19,614 nt of DNA. Origin: Bacteroidota bacterium (GTDB taxonomy: Bacteria; Bacteroidota; Ignavibacteria; Kapaibacteriales; UBA2268). The stretch lies in contig DAHXMP010000415.1 of assembly GCA_027371665.1 (NCBI GenBank), forward strand, positions 1-19,614, given 5' to 3'. The notes under the pieces were generated by a model. That model did no database searches. It was not told the DNA's origin and was given only the letters and a program-made list of their open reading frames with translations. Made by a program: the position numbers and the translations under genes. Shown one piece after another: positions 16,901 through 19,614 of this stretch; the stretch's first letter is position 1, and each line of letters begins with the position of its first letter.

Positions 16901-16955
16901 TGTATTATCTTCTGACGGGAAGCGGCTATCAAGGCTAATGTCAATCAGCCGTTAG
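13932..16955 (+). CDS. Secreted surface protein, IgGFc-binding-like domain plus T9SS sorting domain, copy 2
   Basis: A 1007-residue tandem paralogue of the preceding gene. The signal peptide (about 10-33) ends at VSAQ. The IgGFc-binding-like region (about 38-498) repeats the same landmarks (FDTKGTDFW, CLVFPTDILGKDYF, SRDYLLEEMPP, DPFEMLIPPVEQFMT, YGYVGGMSMK). Two module pairs follow instead of one: Ig-like 505-597 with ASH-like 600-700, then Ig-like 708-795 with ASH-like 800-897. The second pair is the one matching copy 1; the extra pair explains the roughly 190 additional residues. The T9SS C-terminal domain spans about 922-1007 (NQNEPNP, VYDIFGN, GIYIYVL). Predicted to be displayed on the cell surface. 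It ends in TAG. Confidence 0.86.
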   Translation: MAQIKYSLDNFKNLLFIFTILFTLLMSIPVSAQIDSTNFDTKGTDFWLAFPPNYHNGKQNPLDYYDDSLYIFITSDKPTTGKIEYCNLSGRTFTQNFSIPDPKKIYSFDIFYNNFELLGYNDNSGTLNHRNNSEVVTKQYFHITSDNEVTVYMHDQANTTSDACLVFPTDILGKDYFVLTYNSDGITRGFGGQESWTPSQFVVLATEDSTHVEIIPKDNTEFNGKITQNIILNQGEAYLVQAQITYTAYNKDMTGSEVHSDKPVAVFASHQRSTIPVNNSISISPSRDYLLEEMPPIETWGENAFLIPYVQPPGVTNSPSDLFRIIAANNNTDIYINNVLTAQLNRGEIYEGNLLNAAHVESNSAILVAQYKKTSSFDGGLEDGDPFEMLIPPVEQFMTSYRIINTQARQYSNSQIVYTEQYIIIVAPDTSLSSTLLDGMPVQPSSFRQIPTTNYVYANIRVSDGVHTISSFGKMGVYVYGYGTANSYGYVGGMSMKPIDFSPPQLASYDSCYSVRGFIYDSLPGDSHIKSIVSPPESQVNVNVNIEPFTPYPKIVGFSAMLLDFYKDGDFNLVATDSAGLYSTNPIAIPGFTISVKGFNDASLLPLISKLSKVGKAYCIPMVIENYGKHPQTINNLFMNDTGIVSINFHVPKTLQPTETDTAWVCFSSPRDTMFIDTISVVEDCGTRKIQALDLTFKSDVNKPQMQMASDPCNKDITVSFSDSTVIDLGLEKVDILDTINCSVSIESNLPAYENLKISVIDPYKDAIYHLMATDSAGLTTEITDTIQGFTIAFPELASNSQKLDFGDVVIGNLVCDSLKVMNTGILPITFDSNIKLGENIIFSLPASQIPVTLKPGETKSIIICFNPLTADTSTINDTLKFEFNCMEMKIAVTGAGLPKIQDADSKCNIPVRFTINELPSNMFLNQNEPNPAAGTSVIKFGLNKENNTSLKVYDIFGNTRSVLVSGIMKAGNYEIDFDTKDLPQGIYIYVLSSDGKRLSRLMSISR

Positions 16956-17004
16956 AACCGGTTATGACAAAAAAATTAAAATAAATTAAGAAATCTTTAG
17001 TCAT

Positions 17005-17036
17005 TTAGCTAATTCTTAACTAATTTTATAAAATTG
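17005..17036 (+). promoter_or_regulatory. Possible promoter of ctpA
   Basis: TAAAATTG at 17029-17036 differs by one base from TAnnTTTG, and a T-rich TTTA lies about 21 nt upstream. This is a weak match in the 119-nt gap before the protease gene, with no other candidate nearby. Confidence 0.25.
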
Positions 17037-17074
17037 ATTATTACAAAAACATTTAAAACCGGAGATTTCCAGTT

Positions 17075-18589
17075 ATGAAAAAATTTGCTGTTATACTGGC
17101 GGCTATTGTCGGAGGTATTTTGATTGGGCTGTATATGCAGCCGCTGATTTCAGAAGATAATATTTACCAACAAATAAATAAATTTAAAGATATTTTACTC
17201 ACTGCGAGTAAAAATTATGTCGAGGAAGTTGACACACAAAAACTTGTCGAAGCTGCTATACGTGGAATGTTGAACCAGCTCGACCCTCATTCCGTTTACA
17301 TAACAGCCGATGAAATGAAACAGGTAAACGAAGACTTCCAGGGAAGTTTTGAAGGTATCGGCGTTCAGTTTACAATTTTAAACGATACAATTACAGTTGA
17401 ACAGCCAATACCGGGCGGTCCCAGTGATTTACTTGGAATTCAATCTGGAGATAAAATTGTCAAAATTAATGACACGAGTGCCGTAGGCATCACAAATGCT
17501 GATGTGCAGAAAAAACTGAAAGGGCCAAAGGGCACTAAGGTAGTTGTGGATATATACAGGAGGGGAACACAGGGACTCCTGCATTTCGTAATAACAAGGG
17601 ATAAAATCCCGCTTTACAGTGTCGAAGATTATTTTATGATTGACGGTACAGATATTGGTGTCGTTAAAGTTGGAAGGTTCTCTGCCACAACACACAGAGA
17701 AATGATGGAGGCATTGGGTAAACTTAAGGATAAAGGCATGAAAAAACTTATTCTTGATTTACGTAATAATCCGGGAGGTTATCTTAACCAGGCTTATCTT
17801 GTTGCAGATGAATTTGTTCATGGAGGTGATACAATAGTGTATACAAAAGGAAGAAGGTCTGAATTTGACGAAGTTTATATAGGAGCTAACGGCGGGGATT
17901 ATGAAAACATACCGCTTATTGTCATGATAAATGCAGGCTCGGCTTCTGCAAGCGAAATAGTGTCCGGGGCAATTCAGGACCTCGACAGGGGACTGATTGT
18001 CGGTACGACTTCTTTCGGGAAGGGCCTTGTTCAGAGACAATTCACCTGCAATGACGGTTCCGCTTACAGGCTGACTATATCGAGGTATTATACACCCTCC
18101 GGCAGATGTATTCAAAGACCTTATAAGGATAAAGACAGGTACCGTCATCTTGCGGGAAGGTTAGACCTCGAAGAAGGAAGCTATCTGAATAATCCGATTA
18201 AGAAAATACGTGAACAGGTTGACAAAATGAACGATGGGAAGGTAATGGGAAAAGATAAGGATTATATTGATTTCGATTCTCTCCCGATATTCAGAACTAA
18301 GCACGGAAGGCTCGTTTTCGGAGACGGCGGCATCACACCTGACTATATTGTGAAGATTGATACGACATCTTTCAATAAATTATTTTTCGACATATTAAGT
18401 AAAAATTTATTCTTTGAATTTGCCAATGATTATATTCATGGCAAAGGAAGCGGTTTAAAGGATAAATACCAGATAAATTTCCTCGATTACCTGAGAAACT
18501 GGGAAGTATCGGATGAAATGATTAAAGAGTTTAAAAAGATGGTGGTATCACATGGAGTAACCTGGGACGATAAATTATATAAGCAGTAG
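17075..18589 (+). CDS. ctpA: S41-family C-terminal processing protease (CtpA/Prc-like), cut short by an in-frame TAG
   Basis: A 504-residue envelope serine protease that trims C-termini of exported proteins. An N-terminal membrane anchor/signal (4-21) is followed by the S41 N-terminal helical part with LDPHSVYI (69-76), a PDZ domain (about 85-170, FEGIGVQF and GIQSGDKIVKIND) and the protease core with LDLRNNPGG (227-235). The catalytic dyad is S291 (GSASASE) and K316 (TSFGKG), 25 residues apart as in Prc and D1 protease. GGITPD (418-423) follows. The frame ends at TAG (18587-18589), but 50 further in-frame codons (18590-18739) encode a typical S41 C-terminal tail, so the gene is probably 554 residues with a premature or read-through stop. 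Codons 368-403 are duplicated as a perfect inverted repeat at the window's right edge. Confidence 0.9.
   Translation: MKKFAVILAAIVGGILIGLYMQPLISEDNIYQQINKFKDILLTASKNYVEEVDTQKLVEAAIRGMLNQLDPHSVYITADEMKQVNEDFQGSFEGIGVQFTILNDTITVEQPIPGGPSDLLGIQSGDKIVKINDTSAVGITNADVQKKLKGPKGTKVVVDIYRRGTQGLLHFVITRDKIPLYSVEDYFMIDGTDIGVVKVGRFSATTHREMMEALGKLKDKGMKKLILDLRNNPGGYLNQAYLVADEFVHGGDTIVYTKGRRSEFDEVYIGANGGDYENIPLIVMINAGSASASEIVSGAIQDLDRGLIVGTTSFGKGLVQRQFTCNDGSAYRLTISRYYTPSGRCIQRPYKDKDRYRHLAGRLDLEEGSYLNNPIKKIREQVDKMNDGKVMGKDKDYIDFDSLPIFRTKHGRLVFGDGGITPDYIVKIDTTSFNKLFFDILSKNLFFEFANDYIHGKGSGLKDKYQINFLDYLRNWEVSDEMIKEFKKMVVSHGVTWDDKLYKQ
18176..18283 (+). repeat. Inverted repeat arm A, inside ctpA
   Basis: These 108 bp (ctpA codons 368-403) are identical, base for base, to the reverse complement of 19507-19614. 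Identity stops exactly after CGATTCTCTC at 18283; on the other side it continues to the window edge, so the true length is unknown. The two arms enclose 1223 bp. Confidence 0.95.
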
Positions 18590-18742
18590 GAAGAAGTAAT
18601 TAAGAACGATATTAAAACAAGTATTGCCAGAATTATTTGGGATGACAACAGGGCTACACAGATTTTTTCTAAAACCGATAATCAACTTATGAAGGCTGCG
18701 GAATTGTTCCCGGATGCGGAAAAAATAATGAGAATGAAATAG
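18590..18742 (+). pseudogene. Detached in-frame C-terminal tail of ctpA
   Basis: Directly after the ctpA TAG the same frame stays open for 50 codons to a second TAG (18740-18742). The translation contains IARIIWDDN and LMKAAELFPDAEKI, which match the end of S41 proteases in the FCB group (typically an 'EIAR-IWG' block and an 'ALxLFPEAEK' ending). No independent start or ribosome-binding site is present. I read it as the real C-terminus of ctpA, separated by one stop codon through a nonsense change, a sequencing error or programmed read-through. Confidence 0.75.
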
Positions 18743-18770
18743 TTCGTGAAATAGTAATAGTTTTTAAATG

Positions 18771-18807
18771 AAAAGAGATTCCGTAAAAATAAAACGGGAT
18801 CTCTTTT
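18771..18807. terminator. Intrinsic terminator between ctpA and the Cys-rich gene
   Basis: A 14-bp stem with one G-U-type pair (18771-18784 with 18794-18807, core AGAGATTCCGT/ACGGGATCTCT), a 9-nt loop and a T run on the + strand. It lies 28 nt after the end of the full ctpA frame, which itself supports 18742 as the original gene end. It may also serve the minus-strand gene that ends at 18827. Confidence 0.8.
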
Positions 18808-18826
18808 TTTATTAGGAATTGTGTTA

Positions 18827-19267
18827 TTATTTAACTTCTTTTTTTGGTTCTGTTTTTTCCGTATTTGATTCCTTGTCGGATTTTGTATTGTCTGTATTTT
18901 TTGTTTTACAGCATTTTTGATTTTGCATTTTTGCATTTGAACAGTCTTTATCGGAATGCATCTTACAGTCTTTCTTCATATCGGCAGAACAATCTTTTTT
19001 CATATTGTGGGTGCACTCTTTCTTCATTTTGGCACAACAGTCCTTGTTCATTTTTGAAGTAGATGTATTCTTTAATTCCATACATTCTTTTTTGCATTTG
19101 CCGTTAGCATCCTTACATTCAGCCTTGCATGTACCGTCGGCATTCATACATTCTTTCTTGCAGACATATGTCTTCTTTGCCTTTTTTGTTTTGGCTTCAA
19201 GCTGTGTTGGTACATTATATGCGAAAAGAATAGTAATAATTGATAATAAAATTAATGCTTTTCTCAT
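18827..19267 (-). CDS. Secreted Cys/Met/Lys-rich repeat protein, probable metal binding
   Basis: A 146-residue protein. The minus-strand ATG at 19267 is chosen because a TGGAG site precedes it and it begins a clean signal peptide (MRKALILLSIITILFA, cleaved near LEA at 23-25); a longer in-frame start at 19306 would bury that signal. The mature part has 14 Cys. Residues 36-66 hold an 11-residue repeat (C-K-x-E-C-x6, about three times); residues 75-109 hold an 8-residue repeat (K-K-x-C-x4, four times) rich in Met and His, with CC pairs at 77-78 and 119-120. The end is a K/E/T-rich hydrophilic tail. I recognise no named family. Cys/Met/His spacing suggests binding of soft metals (Cu, Zn, Cd) in the periplasm; disulfide cross-linking is the alternative. 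Confidence 0.75.
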   Translation of the reverse strand: MRKALILLSIITILFAYNVPTQLEAKTKKAKKTYVCKKECMNADGTCKAECKDANGKCKKECMELKNTSTSKMNKDCCAKMKKECTHNMKKDCSADMKKDCKMHSDKDCSNAKMQNQKCCKTKNTDNTKSDKESNTEKTEPKKEVK

Positions 19268-19303
19268 AAAAAACTCCATTTGTTGATAATTAATTATTAT
19301 TTG

Positions 19304-19311
19304 CAAATTTA
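19304..19311 (-). promoter_or_regulatory. -7 box for the Cys-rich protein gene
   Basis: On the minus strand TAAATTTG is a perfect TAnnTTTG match, predicting a leader of about 30 nt before the ATG at 19267. The -33 position is T-rich but not TTTG. Confidence 0.45.
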
Positions 19312-19365
19312 GTGAAAACTCTTTTAATTATAATAATTTATAATCTTATGGAATATTTTAGTAGT

Positions 19366-19614
19366 TTATGACTTTTCAGAATTTCTTTTTATTAATTCTT
19401 CCAATCTTTTCAAGCCATGGAAGAATAAAAATATTACTTTCTTGCGTCTCATTCCCATATCATAAGTAGCAACGATATCGTCAATTTCTTTGCCAATCTC
19501 AACTTTGAGAGAATCGAAATCAATATAATCCTTATCTTTTCCCATTACCTTCCCATCGTTCATTTTGTCAACCTGTTCACGTATTTTCTTAATCGGATTA
19601 TTCAGATAGCTTCC
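19366..19614 (-). CDS. Partial reading frame: ctpA-derived segment joined to an unrelated tail
   Basis: On the minus strand an open frame enters from the window edge (its start is not in the window) and ends at TAA 19366-19368; 82 codons are visible. The first 36 are identical in DNA and frame to ctpA codons 368-403. The next 46 (starting KVEIGKEIDDIVATYDMG, then RRKKVIFLFFHGLKRLEELI) have no relation to the S41 sequence and match no family I know. An internal Met at 19563 could look like a start but lies inside the ctpA copy, so it is unlikely to be real. It may be a second truncated ctpA, the alternative tail of an invertible segment, or a chimeric join in the assembly. Confidence 0.5.
   Translation of the reverse strand, partial: GSYLNNPIKKIREQVDKMNDGKVMGKDKDYIDFDSLKVEIGKEIDDIVATYDMGMRRKKVIFLFFHGLKRLEELIKRNSEKS
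19507..19614 (-). repeat. Inverted repeat arm B, at the window edge
   Basis: Reverse complement of 18176-18283, 108 of 108 bases identical. It is still matching at the last base of the window, so the repeat may extend further. The inner junction is sharp at 19506/19507. Confidence 0.95.

Noticed and set aside
17075..18742. TAG reassigned as a sense codon throughout the genome
   Set aside because: Other genes in the window end normally at TAG followed by spacer or another gene, so a general reassignment does not fit.
19268..19306. Longer start for the Cys-rich protein
   Set aside because: The extra 13 residues precede the signal peptide, and the predicted promoter -7 box (19304-19311) overlaps that start; TGGAG supports the ATG at 19267.
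19366..19563. A complete 65-residue gene starting at the Met at 19563
   Set aside because: That Met and the following codons are an exact copy of internal ctpA sequence, the frame is open further upstream to the window edge, and there is no ribosome-binding site.
1..19614. CRISPR arrays, transposons, tRNA or rRNA genes
   Set aside because: No regularly spaced direct repeats, no transposase motifs, and no tRNA- or rRNA-like sequence were seen in the gaps; gaps are short and mostly AT-rich.

Overview
The window is AT-rich and carries 14 intact or near-intact protein genes plus a partial gene running off the right edge. I see no rRNA, tRNA, CRISPR array or transposase. Two proteins end in a type IX secretion (T9SS) C-terminal sorting domain with the 'PNP' start typical of Bacteroidota, Ignavibacteriota and Kapabacteria. 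Several start regions carry the Bacteroidota-type promoter (TTTG, about 20 nt, TAnnTTTG), and many starts lack a Shine-Dalgarno sequence. The host is therefore probably a member of the FCB group. An Ignavibacteria- or Kapabacteria-like lineage fits, but phylum is inferred, not shown.

Left part (1-4454): a TetR-family regulator followed by a compact same-strand cluster: FmdE-like protein 1, TauE/SafE permease, outer-membrane porin-like protein, FmdE-like protein 2, FmdE-like protein 3, and a strong intrinsic terminator. Two copies of the same inverted repeat (consensus GTnAGTAA-N4-TTACT) lie just before tetR and just before the first fmdE gene, so TetR very probably controls itself and the cluster. 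Three different FmdE-zinc-ribbon paralogues, with an inner-membrane permease and an outer-membrane pore under one regulator, look like an uncharacterised trans-envelope uptake, export or sensing system. This is the most interesting intact system in the window.

Middle (4455-11206): a zinc-type CDF efflux protein, a 348-nt non-coding AT-rich leader, a P2-type (calcium-ATPase-like) cation pump, then on the minus strand an ABC-F ATPase and a SpoU/TrmH-family RNA methyltransferase, both ribosome- or RNA-related and probably co-transcribed.

Right (11326-16955): two tandem paralogous secreted surface proteins with an IgGFc-binding-protein-like N-terminal region, Ig-like/ASH modules and a T9SS sorting domain. 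The second has one extra module pair.

Right end (17075-19614): an S41 C-terminal processing protease (ctpA) whose frame is cut by an in-frame TAG, although a recognisable family C-terminus continues in the same frame for 50 more codons. A terminator follows, then a minus-strand secreted Cys/Met/Lys-rich repeat protein. Finally, a perfect inverted copy of 108 bp of ctpA runs into the window edge and is joined in frame to an unrelated 46-codon tail. The stop and the inverted copy are either real rearrangements (decay, duplication, invertible tail) or assembly/sequencing faults. They should be tested against reads.
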